A stretch of 64,000 nucleotides of DNA, taken from contig NZ_JBHSWH010000001.1 in NCBI RefSeq assembly GCF_042661025.1, positions 3,410,001-3,474,000 on the forward strand, given 5' to 3'. The notes under the pieces were generated by a model. That model had not been told where the DNA came from. It ran no database searches and worked only from the letters and a program-made list of their open reading frames with translations. This document shows, in pieces, positions 26,218 to 35,609 of this stretch. Positions within the stretch are counted from its first letter, which is position 1. Every line of letters begins with the position of its first letter. Position numbers and translations under genes: made by a program. The stretch comes from Flexivirga alba. GTDB lineage: Bacteria > Actinomycetota > Actinomycetes > Actinomycetales > Dermatophilaceae.

Positions 26218-26571
26218 GTGACGCGACGCAGCCATGGCGGGCTGGAGGACGAAGTACTTCGCCTGCTCAGGTCGTATGACGGTCCAGTGACCAGCCGGCG
26301 GCTCTGGGACGCGTTCGACGCCGACCAGCCCGCACGGACAACGTTGCTCACGGTGCTCAGCCGTCTCGAGGCCAAAGGACTCGTCCAGCGCACGCCCGCT
26401 GCAGGCGGGGCGCTGTTCAGCGTCATACGAACCGACGCTCACGCGGCCGCCCGCTCGATGACCGAGGCGCTGGACCACGTGGGTGACCGGCGTGCGGCGC
26501 TGACACATTTCGCCGGCGAGTTGGACAGCACCGACCTCGACGTCCTGCGCCGGGTGCTGGGGGAGTCCTAG
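26218..26571 (+). CDS. BlaI/MecI-family transcriptional repressor
   Basis: 117 residues from GTG 26218. The winged helix is seen as LEDEVLRLLRSYDGPVTSRR, LWDAF and TTLLTVLSRLEAKGLVQRTP, matching BlaI (repair of operator binding by proteolysis of the linker after this domain). The next gene is an M56 metalloprotease, its usual sensor partner, two bases later. In actinobacteria such pairs often control oxidative or copper stress genes or respiration, not only beta-lactam resistance. Confidence 0.88.
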   Translation: MTRRSHGGLEDEVLRLLRSYDGPVTSRRLWDAFDADQPARTTLLTVLSRLEAKGLVQRTPAAGGALFSVIRTDAHAAARSMTEALDHVGDRRAALTHFAGELDSTDLDVLRRVLGES

Positions 26572-26573
26572 TC

Positions 26574-27445
26574 GTGGTCGTTGCGCTCGTGCCGTGTCTG
26601 CTTGCCGTCACCGTCGTCGTGCTCGCCCCCTATGCCTTGCGCAACGAGCGGTGGGCCGTGAGCCGACCTGACCGGGCGATCAGGTGCTGGATCGGGCTGA
26701 TCGCTACGGGTGCAACGCTTTTCGCGACCAGCGCATTGTGCGCGTTGCTCAGCACCGTGCGTAATGCCACCCGACCTCCGGACCCGGCAGCGTGGTTGGA
26801 GCAGACCGCTCTGAACCTCGCCGCATGGGTGAGTCTCGCAGCGATCGGTGGAGTGCTCGCTCTGGTGTGGGAGCGTTCCGAGCCCTCGCGGACGCCGACC
26901 GCAGCGCACGGCGCCGGCTCAACGTGGTCGCGCGCACCGCGACATACGACCGGGAGCACATCGGCGGCGTGGAGGTCCTGTATGTCGACAGCCCGGCTCT
27001 GCTCGCCCTGGCCGAGCAGTTCGGCGGGCGCCGGATCCTGGTGACCCGCGGGTTGCGGGATGCGCTCGGCCCGGCCGAGCTGCGAGCTGTTCTGCACCAT
27101 GAACGCTGTCACCTGCTGCGGCGACATCATCTGGTGTTGCGCATCGCGGCAGTGAACGTCGCCTGCTTCCCGTCGCTGCGCGGCGCTCGTGCGTTCGAGA
27201 AGTCCGTGCATCTGCTGATCGAGATGTCGGCAGATGATCACGCCGCACGCGCATGCGGCGTCGACGCCACGGCCGCTGCCTTGGACGCGCTCGCGGACCT
27301 GCACGGTGCTCCGACCGCGGCCCTGCGGGCCGACCGGCTGCGCCGAGGATTCAGCGCAGCCGCCCGCAGCTACCAGGCCAAGTCCTCACGGGTCGGCACG
27401 AACGGCTCCCACAGCAGCGTCATACCGACCTCCTCCGGGCTGTAG
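26574..27445 (+). CDS. M56-family membrane metalloprotease (BlaR1-like), frameshifted
   Basis: About 290 residues if one base is restored. The first frame carries spans ALVPCLLAVTVVVLAPYALR, then LIATGATLFATSALCALL and ALNLAAWVSLAAIGGVLALV and is lost after VWER. The second frame has GAFRALADADRSARRRLNVV, then VLHHERCHLLRRHH with the HExxH zinc site, LLIEMSADDHAARACG as the third-ligand region. One G added to GGG 26869-26871 joins them as LALVWGAFRALAD. It probably cleaves the BlaI-like repressor encoded just before. Its 3' end overlaps the convergent HNH gene by 76 bases. Confidence 0.85.
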
Positions 27446-27873
27446 TCGGCCTTGCGCTGGTTGCACGGCTCGCACGCGGCGACAGCGTTGTCCCAGGTGG
27501 TCGAGCCGCCGCGCGACTTCGGTATGACGTGGTCCATCGTCGTCGCGACCGGTTGCCCGCAGTAGGCACATTGCCCGTTGTCACGCTTGAGGACACCCGC
27601 CTGGCTGTAGGTCGGCACACCGCGAGAGAACTGCTCCCAGGTGATCTTCACGCTCGCCTCGGTGAGCTTCAGTCCACCGCGCCTGGCGTAGGCCCACGTC
27701 ATCTTCACGTAGCGCACCAGCCGCAACACGGTCGGCATCGGGAAGGGTCCGAAGGTCTCCTCGGGATGCGACTCCTCGACCGTGGCGACGCCACGCCACA
27801 GCATGTTCATGGCGTGCTTGACCGACACGGTGTGCAGGGGCTCATAGCCCGCGTTGAGCACCAGGACCGACAC
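27370..27873 (-). CDS. HNH endonuclease
   Basis: 167 residues from a GTG with GGAGGT before it. The C-terminal HNH domain is complete: QCAYCGQPV, TTMDHVIPKSRGG (HNH His), STTWDNAVAACEPCNQRKAD. The N-terminal half (SVLVLNAGYEPLHTVSVKHA) is typical of a widely conserved actinobacterial HNH protein near core genes, not of a mobile intron nuclease. Role in DNA metabolism or phage defence is unknown. Confidence 0.9.
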   Translation of the reverse strand: MSVLVLNAGYEPLHTVSVKHAMNMLWRGVATVEESHPEETFGPFPMPTVLRLVRYVKMTWAYARRGGLKLTEASVKITWEQFSRGVPTYSQAGVLKRDNGQCAYCGQPVATTMDHVIPKSRGGSTTWDNAVAACEPCNQRKADYSPEEVGMTLLWEPFVPTREDLAW

Positions 27874-28076
27874 AGTGGACCTCCTTCCTCTACCAAGGAA
27901 TGGTCACCGCCGCCACGCGCGATTGCACGCCATTATCGGCGAACTTCCACAAAAGTTCGCACAGGCGCAGGCAGAACAGCGCGGATACGACCGCCCCGAC
28001 GGCTGACCGCAATGACTTCGAGCGCATCATGGAAGCAGCAATCGTGCCGCCTTCGAAGCGGCTGGACGGAGGTCAT

Positions 28077-28901
28077 ATGTGTCGCTTGCTCGGTTGGTCG
28101 TCCGATCGCCCGGTGACGGTCGCGGAGCTGCTCGGCGCCCCTGCGCTGGAGCGCCTGCAGGAGTTGGCAGCGGTGCACGCGCACGGCTGCGGGATGGCCT
28201 GGTATGGCGACGACGATGCCGAATTGCACGCCCATCGATCGGCGCTGGCCGCGGGCGACGATGGTGACTTCTTGCGCTTCGTCCACGAGACCAGGACTCG
28301 CCGTGGTCTGCTGCACCTTCGGCTGGCGACACCCGGGCTCGGGCTCGAAGTCGTCGACACCCATCCGTTCGTGGCCGGCGGCACGGCCTTCGCGCACAAC
28401 GGCGCGATCTTCCCGCAGGACAAAGTCGACCTGCTCCTGCCACCGGGCGCGTCGCAGCCGGCCGGCAGCACCGACAGCGAGCGCTACTTCTCCCGGCTGC
28501 GCAGCAACATCGGGCACAAGCAGGGCAGTGCTGCCGTCGCGCACGCAGCGGGCCGGGTCCTGTCCCGCATGCGCTGGCACGGTATGTCGGCCAGCAGCCT
28601 CAACGCACTGCTGCTCACCCCGCGCGAGTTGCACCTGATCAGCCTGCACGACCCCGAGGCGGAACCCGCCGACGTCCAGGTCTGGCCGGCTGACTACACG
28701 ACCCACCCGCCATACCTCGATCTGAGCCTGTTGCAGCGCGACGGCCTGAGCGTCGTGGCCTCCAGCGGGATCCTGCGCGAAGAGACCGGCGTGACACGAG
28801 TCGACGCCGCATCGGTCGTCACGCTGGACGATCGTGGGGGCGTGGCACGCGTCAGTCAGATCCCTGAGCGCATCATTTCCCCGCTCCGACGCAGCGCCTG
28901 A
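28077..28901 (+). CDS. Class II glutamine amidotransferase (EgtC/YafJ-like)
   Basis: 274 residues starting MCRLLGWSS; Cys2 becomes the N-terminal nucleophile after Met removal. Family landmarks include HGCGMAWYGDD, RRGLLHLRLATPGLG, VDTHPFVAGGTAFAHNGAIF and DSERYFSRL. The family contains EgtC of ergothioneine synthesis (gamma-glutamyl hydrolysis), but no egtABD genes are adjacent; so the substrate is open. The start is fixed by the required Cys at position 2 and a GGAGG at 28067-28072. Confidence 0.88.
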   Translation: MCRLLGWSSDRPVTVAELLGAPALERLQELAAVHAHGCGMAWYGDDDAELHAHRSALAAGDDGDFLRFVHETRTRRGLLHLRLATPGLGLEVVDTHPFVAGGTAFAHNGAIFPQDKVDLLLPPGASQPAGSTDSERYFSRLRSNIGHKQGSAAVAHAAGRVLSRMRWHGMSASSLNALLLTPRELHLISLHDPEAEPADVQVWPADYTTHPPYLDLSLLQRDGLSVVASSGILREETGVTRVDAASVVTLDDRGGVARVSQIPERIISPLRRSA

Positions 28902-28913
28902 CAAACGACGCTC

Positions 28914-29728
28914 ATGGGCCGAATCACCAGCAGACACAAGGTCGTTCGCATCGACCTCGACCACGGGGTCAGCACCCGGGTCGAGACGACTGCCGTCGAG
29001 GAGCCGCTCGAGATCCGCGTCGACGACGAGGTTCTGACCGTGACGATGCGCACGCCCGGCAACGACATCGAGCTCGCCCACGGGCTGCTGCAGGCCGAGG
29101 GCATCATCCGCGCTCGCGAGGACGTGCTGATCGCCCGCTATTGCGCGGACACCGAGCTGATGAACGTCCTGCAACTGCAGTTGCGAGAGGCCGCCGGCCT
29201 GCCCGCAACAGCCCAGCGAAGCCTGATCTCGCACGGAGGTTGCGGCCTGTGCGGCAAGACCAGCATCGACGCCATCACCGCTTCTCCGGCGTATGACGCA
29301 GCTGTCGCCACCTCCACCCTGCGCGTGCCGGCTGAGCGCATCGCGCAGTTGCCGGACCTGCTGCGCAACGGTCAGACCGTCTTCGAGGAGACCGGGGAGT
29401 GCACGCTGCCGGGCTCTTCGCCGTCGAGGGCGACGCGCTCGTCATACGCGAGGACATCGGCCGGCACAACGCGGTCGACAAAGTAACCGGCTGGGCGCTG
29501 CTGCAGGAGCAGTCGACGGAAGACCTGGTCGCGATGGTCTCGTCGCGGGCGTCCTTCGAGATCGTGCAGAAGGTCGCGATGGCCGGCATACCCGTCCTGG
29601 CCTGTGTGTCGGCGCCGTCGAGTCTCGCGATCGAGGCGGCCGACCGGCTCGGTGTCACGCTCGTGGCCTACACCCGCGACCGCCGGATGACCGTCTGCAC
29701 ACACCCCGACCGCGTCGTCGCGCCATAA
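28914..29728 (+). CDS. fdhD: FdhD, sulfurtransferase for formate dehydrogenase, frameshifted
   Basis: About 271 residues when repaired. FdhD passes sulphur from IscS to the molybdenum cofactor of formate dehydrogenase. Visible: RTPGNDIELAHGLLQAEGII, GGCGLCGKTSID with the CxxC active cysteines, and after the break HAAGLFAVEGDALVIREDIG with RHNAVDK. The frames join as EETGGVHAAGLF if one G is added to GGGG 29394-29397. The window also has a MocA-like gene at 62352 but no formate dehydrogenase. Confidence 0.92.
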
Positions 29729-29801
29729 CGATCGGGGCCGCGACCTGACTCACGGTGGGCAGGTGCGCACCCATCGGGCGCGCACCACTTAGCCTGGGTC
29801 C

Positions 29802-30392
29802 GTGAGTGACACGGTGCCGCTGAGCCGGCAGATCTGGACAGTGCCCAATCTGCTGTCCATCGCCCGCCTCGTCGGCGTCCCGGTCTTCCTGTGGCTGATG
29901 GCCAGTGACCACCGACTGTGGGCGTTCTGGTTGCTCGTCGTGTCCGGCGTCACGGACTATCTCGACGGCAAAATCGCGCGGAAATTCAACCTCGTCACCC
30001 GCCTCGGCCAACTCCTGGACCCGGCCGCGGACCGGCTCTACATCCTGTCCACGATCGTCGCGCTGGCGTGGAAACACATCATCCCGTGGTGGCTGGTTGC
30101 CGTCCTGTTGTTGCGGGAAGTGATGGTGTTCGCCCTCGGCCCGGCGCTGCGCAAGCACGGCCTGCCGATCCCGCCGGTCCACTTCATCGGCAAGGCCGCG
30201 ACGTTCTGCCTCATCTACGGCTTCCCGCTCGTCCTCCTCGGCAGCCTCGACAACGGCTGGGGCGACGTCGCCCGACCGATCGGCTGGTCCTTCGTCTGGT
30301 GGGGCACGGTTCTCTACTGGCTGGCCGGTCTCATGTATGTCGGTCAGGTCCGCGGGATGGTCCGGTCTCACCAGAAGGCACAGGCGGTGTAG
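29802..30392 (+). CDS. CDP-alcohol phosphatidyltransferase (PgsA-like)
   Basis: Integral membrane phospholipid synthase of 196 residues. The full catalytic pattern D-x2-D-G-x2-A-R-x8-G-x3-D-x3-D is present: D52, D55, G56, A59, R60, G69, D73, D77 (DYLDGKIARKF...GQLLDPAADR). It is the first gene of a block whose order equals M. tuberculosis Rv1822 (pgsA2) to gcvB. It may make phosphatidylglycerophosphate or cardiolipin; the actual alcohol is not fixed. GTG start behind a purine-poor leader. Confidence 0.92.
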   Translation: MSDTVPLSRQIWTVPNLLSIARLVGVPVFLWLMASDHRLWAFWLLVVSGVTDYLDGKIARKFNLVTRLGQLLDPAADRLYILSTIVALAWKHIIPWWLVAVLLLREVMVFALGPALRKHGLPIPPVHFIGKAATFCLIYGFPLVLLGSLDNGWGDVARPIGWSFVWWGTVLYWLAGLMYVGQVRGMVRSHQKAQAV

Positions 30393-30442
30393 GCAATGAG
30401 GAATGAATTGCCCACGCAACGAGCCAGCGCCTCGGTCGCGCA

Positions 30443-31379
30443 ATGACCGACCGCCCACGGGAGTCGGACGGCAAGCCTCCGCGGCCGGCCATCGCCGGTC
30501 CTGCTGACCCCGCGCAGTCGATGTCCCTCATCAACAACCTGATGCGGGCACCGCTCGACCCCGGCTACGCGGCGGCAGCCAGCAAGCGCACGGCAGAGGG
30601 CAAACCTCCTCGGTCGGGCTGCGCTCGCCCTTGCTCATCGTCACGCTCGTCGTCATCGGCCTCAGCCTGGCGGTCGCGGCCCATGCGTTGCGACTGCCGC
30701 AGGCGGCCTCGGAGAAGAGGCGTTCCGAGCTGATCAGCAGCATCAACGACCGGCAGCGCACGATCGACCAGGACAGCCGGACGATCAACAGCACGCAGGC
30801 GAAGATCAACGAGCTGCAGGCCAAGGCGCTGAGTCGCCAGCACGATACGTCGCTAGCCGACCGACTGAAGGCGCTGGAGCTGACCACGGGCACAGCGGCA
30901 GCGCAGGGACCGGGCCTGGTGCTGACGCTGAACGACGCGGCCGGCGCCGGCACCGACGCACAGGGCAACCCCGGACCGACACGTCCGATACCGGACGTCT
31001 CACCTCCACCGATCTGCAGATCATCGTCAATGGGCTCTGGGAGGCCGGCGCCGAAGCGATCTCGATCAACGGCCAGCGGCTGACCAGCCAAACGGCGATC
31101 CGCTTCGCGGGTGAGGCGATCCTCGTCAACTTCCGCGCGCTGCTACCGCCGTATGACGTGGCGGTCATCGGCGGCCCCGACGTCGCAGCCGGTTTCAAGG
31201 ACAACTCCGGCGGTGCCTACCTGCGCGAACTCGCAGGGACCTACGGCATACAGGAGAAGCTCACCAGCAAGTCTTCCGTGACGGTGCCGGCCGCCGCCAC
31301 CGCGGCGCTCAGCCATGCACGCGCCGCATCCCCATCTCCAGCGACGCCAGCGTCGCGCAGCCCCGAAGGAGGGTCATGA
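30443..31379 (+). CDS. DUF881 membrane protein (first of two), two frameshifts
   Basis: About 312 residues if two bases are restored. First frame: RPAIAGPADPAQSMSLINNL and GYAAAASKRTAEGKP. Second: LLIVTLVVIGLSLAVAAHAL (membrane span) and a coiled-coil (SEKRRSELISSINDRQRTID). Third: DLQIIVNGLWEAGAEAISIN, GQRLTSQTAIRFAGEAILVN and VIGGPDVAAGFKDN, the conserved DUF881 core. Breaks are near CC 30605-30606 and CCCC 30969-30972. Its stop overlaps the next start as ATGA. Rv1823-like position; DUF881 proteins are linked to division and wall synthesis in some relatives. Confidence 0.85.
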
Positions 31380-31708
31380 TTCCGGCCATCGGCTTGGTCG
31401 TCGGTCTCGTCGTCGGCATCGTCCTGCATCCCGACGTGCCACTGTCGCTGCAGCCCTATCTGCCGATCGCGGTGATTGCCGCGCTCGACGCCGTCTTCGG
31501 CGCGGTGCGTGCCGTCCTCGACGGGATCTTCGACGACAAGGTCTTCGTCGTGTCGTTCCTGTCCAACGTCGTGGTGGCAGCGCTCATCGTGTACCTGGGA
31601 GACCAGCTCGGCGTCGGGTCGCAACTGTCCACCGGCGTGGTCGTCGTCCTCGGTGTCCGCATCTTCAGCAACGTCGCCGCAATCCGGCGGCACCTCTTCC
31701 ACGCATGA
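31376..31708 (+). CDS. sbp: Small basic membrane protein (Sbp, DUF1290)
   Basis: 110 residues, three membrane spans (IGLVVGLVVGIVLHPDVPLS, YLPIAVIAALDAVFGAVRA, FLSNVVVAALIVYLGDQLG). This sits between two DUF881 genes in M. tuberculosis (Rv1824) and other actinobacteria; it is named Sbp in firmicutes, next to division genes. ATGA overlaps on both sides make it part of a translationally coupled trio. Confidence 0.9.
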   Translation: MIPAIGLVVGLVVGIVLHPDVPLSLQPYLPIAVIAALDAVFGAVRAVLDGIFDDKVFVVSFLSNVVVAALIVYLGDQLGVGSQLSTGVVVVLGVRIFSNVAAIRRHLFHA

Positions 31709-32472
31709 CACCCGAGACGAATGCGCAGGAGTCCCCGGCGGCCGAGGATGAGCCGGTCCGGACCGGCTGGTCGCGGCTGTGGCGCGCTGCGCGGCCACGG
31801 CTCACTCGTGCGAACGGCTTCATCACGATCCTGGCCGCACTGCTGGGATTCGCGATGGTTGCGCAGGTCCAGGAGACCCGCTCGTCCGGACTGGAGAACC
31901 TGCGTCAGGAAGACCTGGTCGCCCTGCTCGACGGCGTCAACCAGCAATCGCTGAAGCTGAGCCAGGAAGCCGACCGACTGACCCGGACCAAGACACAACT
32001 GGAGAGCTCCGGTGGTGACGAAGCGGCACTGCAGGCAGCGACCGACCGGCTGCAGACCCTCGGGATCCTCGCCGGAACCCTCCCGGCGACCGGGCCCGGC
32101 ATACGCATCACGATCAAGGACCCGAAGAACGTCGTGAAGCCGAGCGACGTGCTCAACGCGGTTGAGGAGTTGCGCGACGCCGGTGCGGAGGCGATCCAGT
32201 TGGATGCGGTCCGCATCGTCGCGGACAGCTACTTCACGGACTCCGGCACCAGCGGGATGGTGGCTGACGGCAAGCCGGTCCAAGCGCCATACGTCATCAC
32301 CGCGATCGGCGACCCGCACACGATGGCGACCGCGATGGCCATTCCGGGCGGCGTGGTCGATGCACTGAAGCAGCTGGGAGCGACCCCGTCGGTGACCTCC
32401 GCGAAGCGGGTTGACGTGACTGCGTTGCGGCCCACGAGCAAGCCTCGTTACGCTCAGCCCAGCAGTTCGTGA
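31705..32472 (+). CDS. DUF881 membrane protein (second)
   Basis: 255 residues. One span after a charged tail (ANGFITILAALLGFAMVAQV), a coiled-coil (DLVALLDGVNQQSLKLSQEA), then the DUF881 domain: PATGPGIRITIKDPKN, LNAVEELRDAGAEAIQLDAV and YVITAIGDPHTMATAMAIPG. Intact, unlike its upstream paralogue. Rv1825-like position. Confidence 0.92.
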   Translation: MTPETNAQESPAAEDEPVRTGWSRLWRAARPRLTRANGFITILAALLGFAMVAQVQETRSSGLENLRQEDLVALLDGVNQQSLKLSQEADRLTRTKTQLESSGGDEAALQAATDRLQTLGILAGTLPATGPGIRITIKDPKNVVKPSDVLNAVEELRDAGAEAIQLDAVRIVADSYFTDSGTSGMVADGKPVQAPYVITAIGDPHTMATAMAIPGGVVDALKQLGATPSVTSAKRVDVTALRPTSKPRYAQPSSS

Positions 32473-32539
32473 CCCGCGACAGCGCGACGCCGGAACCCAA
32501 TCTCGCTGTGCTTGTTCAGAATCAACGTCAAGGAGACTC

Positions 32540-32929
32540 ATGAGCGACCTGGAATACCCCGCTGACCTGCGTTACACCCCCGATCACGAGTGGGTGAAGG
32601 ACCAGGGCGACGGCGTGGTGCGGATCGGTATCTCGGCGTTCGCACAGGACGCGCTCGGCGATGTCGTCTACGTGAGCCTGCCGACCGTCGGCGACACCGT
32701 GGCCCCCGGTGACGCCTGTGGCGAGGTCGAGTCGACCAAGTCGGTGAGTGACCTTTACGCGCCGTTGGCCGGTGAGGTCACCACGATCAACGAGCAGTTG
32801 GACGCGACCCCCGAGCTGGTCAACAACGACCCGTACGGCGAGGGCTGGATGTACGAACTGAAGGTTTCGGATGCCGCGGCGCTCGACGGCCTGCAGGACG
32901 TGGAAGCCTACAAAGCCTCGCTCGGCTGA
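32540..32929 (+). CDS. gcvH: Glycine cleavage system H protein
   Basis: Lipoyl carrier of the glycine cleavage system, 129 residues. The lipoylated lysine is K67 in GEVESTKSVSDLYAPL; the start matches family form (YPADLRYTPDHEWVK). An AAGGAG precedes the ATG. The P protein is encoded further downstream (35786) under a glycine riboswitch; T protein and lipoyl ligase genes are not in the window. Confidence 0.97.
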   Translation: MSDLEYPADLRYTPDHEWVKDQGDGVVRIGISAFAQDALGDVVYVSLPTVGDTVAPGDACGEVESTKSVSDLYAPLAGEVTTINEQLDATPELVNNDPYGEGWMYELKVSDAAALDGLQDVEAYKASLG

Positions 32930-33074
32930 GCGAAGTCGTCCTGATCGAACGCGGCCGGCCTGGACTGCGTTGGTATGGCGGCGGGTTGCTGACGTTCTTG
33001 CCATCGCAGAACACGCCTCAGCGTAGGATCGATATTTCCGACATTCTGCTGGCTCCGACCCCGAGGTTGATTTG

Positions 33075-33557
33075 ATGACCAACGACGACAGCGACTTCGT
33101 GCCGGGCGAAGCCGCAGCCGATCCCGCCCAAGAGGCGGGCGATGCCACCGCGCGATTCTCCGCAACACCGGTGGAGGAGACCGCCCCGGAGCAACCGCGT
33201 GGCACCGAGGTGCGATTGTCATCCTCGGACCAGGCGACGATCGACGCGCTGCGACCGGGCACCGCGCTGCTGCTGGCATTGCGCGGCCCGAACTCCGGTG
33301 CGCGGTTCCTGTTGGACGACGCTGAAGTCAGCGTCGGACGCCATCCGAGCAGCGACATCTTCCTGGACGACGTCACCGTGTCGCGTCGGCACGCGGTGTT
33401 CCGCCGGACCGACGCCGGCTACGCCGTGACGGACATCGGCTCGCTCAACGGCACCTACGTCAATGGCGAGTTGGTCGACTCACACGACCTGACCACCCGG
33501 GACGAGGTCATGGTCGGCAAGTTCCGTCTGGTCTTCTACGGCGCACCGACGTCGTGA
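33075..33557 (+). CDS. garA: FHA-domain protein, GarA/OdhI-like regulator
   Basis: 160 residues. The C-terminal FHA domain has the phosphothreonine-binding motifs VGRHPSSD, VSRRHAVF and SLNGTYVNG. The N-terminal tail is acidic and ends before the domain with a threonine segment (GDATARFSATPVEE) that could be the target of a PknB/PknG-type kinase as in GarA (Rv1827), which blocks 2-oxoglutarate and glutamate enzymes. The classical ETTS sequence is not exact here. It overlaps the next gene by 4 bases. Confidence 0.88.
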   Translation: MTNDDSDFVPGEAAADPAQEAGDATARFSATPVEETAPEQPRGTEVRLSSSDQATIDALRPGTALLLALRGPNSGARFLLDDAEVSVGRHPSSDIFLDDVTVSRRHAVFRRTDAGYAVTDIGSLNGTYVNGELVDSHDLTTRDEVMVGKFRLVFYGAPTS

Positions 33558-34236
33558 CCGGAGGGTCACCCGGCCTGTCGATCGGCGCGGTGCTGACCCG
33601 GTTGCAGGAAGAGTTTCCCGATCTCACCTTGTCCAAGGTGCGCTTCCTGGACGCCCAAGGACTCGTGTCGCCGGAGCGCACCCCGTCCGGTTATCGCCGG
33701 TATGCCGAGCGTGACGTTGAGCGCTTGCGCTTCGTACTGCAGTGCCAGCGTGACAAATACTGGCCGCTGAAGGTCATCGCCGAGGCCCTGGACGCCTATG
33801 ACCGCGGGCTGCGACCCAGTGAACAGAGCGACGGCCCGCAGCCACCGGCCGCAGGCACCGACCCGGCGCTGGCGGCGGTGGACCAATCACCCGTAGGAGA
33901 CGACGCGGGCGTCAAGCTGATCCGCGCCGAGCTGCAGCGGGCCACGGGTCTGGACACCCGTGCGCTGGCCGATCTCGAGTCCTTCGGTCTCATCCGCGCC
34001 GAGGCGGGGGTCTTTACAGCGGGCTCGACCTGCAGGTCGCTCACGCCGCGGCGACCCTGCTTTCGTATGGCATCCAAGCTCGCCACCTACGACCGTTCCG
34101 GCTGGCCGCCGAGCGTGAAGTCGCACTGGTGCAGGGGCTGACCGGTATGGCGCACGAGGTCGACATCGAAGAACTCGTCCGGCAGTGCCTGGAGCTGCAC
34201 CTCGCACTGGTGCGGGCCGACCTCGCACGGGAGTAG
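33554..34236 (+). CDS. ftsR: MerR-family regulator FtsR, frameshifted
   Basis: About 227 residues if one base is restored. N-terminal MerR-type helix-turn-helix: LSIGAVLTRLQEEFPDLTLS, KVRFLDAQGLVSPERT, SGYRRYAERDVERL. Equivalent to Rv1828, called FtsR because the Corynebacterium homologue activates ftsZ. The frame is lost after GVF; adding a T in TTT 34013-34015 gives GVFYSGLDLQVAHAAATLLS and a normal end (HLALVRADLARE, TAG 34234). Confidence 0.88.
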
Positions 34237-34246
34237 CGTGGGAGCT

Positions 34247-34735
34247 GTGAAACAGGTCGATGTGATGGGTGTGCGGGTCGAGATGCCGACCAACAAGCCA
34301 ATCCTGTTGCTGCGGGAGCGCGGCGGTCAGCGATACGTGCCGATCTGGATCGGTGCGCCGGAGGCGACGGCGATCGCCTACGCCCAGCAGGGAGTCACCC
34401 CGCCGAGACCGCTCACCCACGACCTGTTGCTCGACGTCCTCACCGGCCTCGGGCACGAGCTGTCCAGCGTGATGATCACCCGCATGGAAGAAGGCATCTT
34501 CTACGCGGAGCTGGTCATCGACGGTGACCAGCGGATCAGTGCTCGGTCCTCGGATGCCGTGGCGGTGGCGCTGCGGGCGCAGGTGCCGGTCTTCGTCGAC
34601 GAGGAGATCCTGGCCGAGGTCGGCGTCGACGTGCCCGTCGAAGAAGAGGATGAAGTGGAGCGATTCCGCGAGTTCCTGGACAACGTGTCCGCGGAGGACT
34701 TCGAAGTTGGCGACGAGGGTTCGGATGGCTCATGA
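34247..34735 (+). CDS. Bifunctional nuclease family protein (DUF151)
   Basis: 162 residues from GTG 34247, chosen because GGGAG lies 4-5 bases before it; GTG 34238 is also possible. Family core: MGVRVEMPTNKPILLLRE, PIWIGAPEATAIAYAQ, HDLLLDVLTGLGHEL, ARSSDAVAVALRAQVPVFV. An acidic tail follows (EEEDEVERF). Equals Rv1829. Plant homologues show RNase and DNase activity; bacterial role is unclear. Confidence 0.9.
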   Translation: MKQVDVMGVRVEMPTNKPILLLRERGGQRYVPIWIGAPEATAIAYAQQGVTPPRPLTHDLLLDVLTGLGHELSSVMITRMEEGIFYAELVIDGDQRISARSSDAVAVALRAQVPVFVDEEILAEVGVDVPVEEEDEVERFREFLDNVSAEDFEVGDEGSDGS

Positions 34736-34943
34736 GCCGCAGTTCAAACCTTCACTTGAAGGTTAGGGGAGGATTTGGCGACCGCGACACGCGTTTCGGT
34801 CGTTGCTTCCGGAGGTCCCTCGCCATACGTTTGCGGAGCACCGAGCGGGAGTTCGAGCTTGGTGCTCCGGTCCGTCAGAGCAGTTGATTCAGAACATCCC
34901 TCGAGACGGACGATGCGTCTCAGTGCAGTCAGTGGAGGATCTC

Positions 34944-35537
34944 GTGGTCAGCAAGGATGAAGCACAGCGCAGTGCGAAGTCGAACGCGCCCGTGCCGATG
35001 CAGGAAGCGCTGTTCACGCAGGACCTGCCGGAGGAGATGACCGATCAGGTCGGTTACCGCGGACCCGCCGTGTGCCGTGCTGCTGGCGTGACCTACCGCC
35101 AGTTGGACTACTGGGCTCGCACCGGCCTGCTCGAGCCGTCGGTTCGCAACCCCACGGGTTCGGGCCACCAGCGGCTTTACAGCTTCCGGGACATCCTGGT
35201 CATCAAGGTCATCAAGCGGCTGCTGGATACCGGCGTCTCACTGCAGCAGATCCGCGTCGCGGTGACTGTGCTGCGCGAGCACGGGGTTGCCGAGTTGGCC
35301 GGCATCACGTTGATGTCCGACGGTGCCAGCGTCTACGAGTGCACGTCCGACGACCAGGTCATCGACCTCTTGCGCGGCGGTCAGGGCGTCTTCGGCATCG
35401 CGCTCGGTTCGGTATGGCGTGAGGTCGAGGGTTCGCTGGCGGAGTTGCCCGGCGAGCGCCCCGACGAGCAGGCTCCTGCGGCACACCCCGGAGACGAGTT
35501 GCGCGAGCGTCGCGCCCGCCGTTCCGCCGCCGGCTGA
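34944..35537 (+). CDS. MerR-family transcriptional regulator (Rv1830-like)
   Basis: 197 residues from GTG 34944 behind a GGAGG at 34931. HTH: YRGPAVCRAAGVTYRQLDYW, ARTGLLEPSVRNPTGSG and HQRLYSFRDILVIKVIKRLL. C-terminal part has SDDQVIDLLRGGQGVFGIAL, typical of this lineage of MerR that lacks metal cysteines. In mycobacteria this position is linked to growth and division control. The long palindrome just downstream (35562-35590) could be its operator or terminator. Confidence 0.9.
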   Translation: MVSKDEAQRSAKSNAPVPMQEALFTQDLPEEMTDQVGYRGPAVCRAAGVTYRQLDYWARTGLLEPSVRNPTGSGHQRLYSFRDILVIKVIKRLLDTGVSLQQIRVAVTVLREHGVAELAGITLMSDGASVYECTSDDQVIDLLRGGQGVFGIALGSVWREVEGSLAELPGERPDEQAPAAHPGDELRERRARRSAAG

Positions 35538-35561
35538 GCTCCGACACACAAACAACTTTCG

Positions 35562-35590
35562 GCACCTGCGGACAACTTGTCTGCAGGTGC
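35562..35590. promoter_or_regulatory. 29-bp palindrome with a one-base centre
   Basis: GCACCTGCGGACAA (35562-35575), centre C, then TTGTCTGCAGGTGC (35577-35590). All positions pair except one G·T. A single-base centre makes it poor as a plain RNA hairpin loop but good as a dimer-binding DNA site; it can also act as a terminator with a few loop pairs open. It lies between the MerR gene and the glycine riboswitch. Confidence 0.65.
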
Positions 35591-35609
35591 TAAATTTGTG
35601 CCTGCTTAC

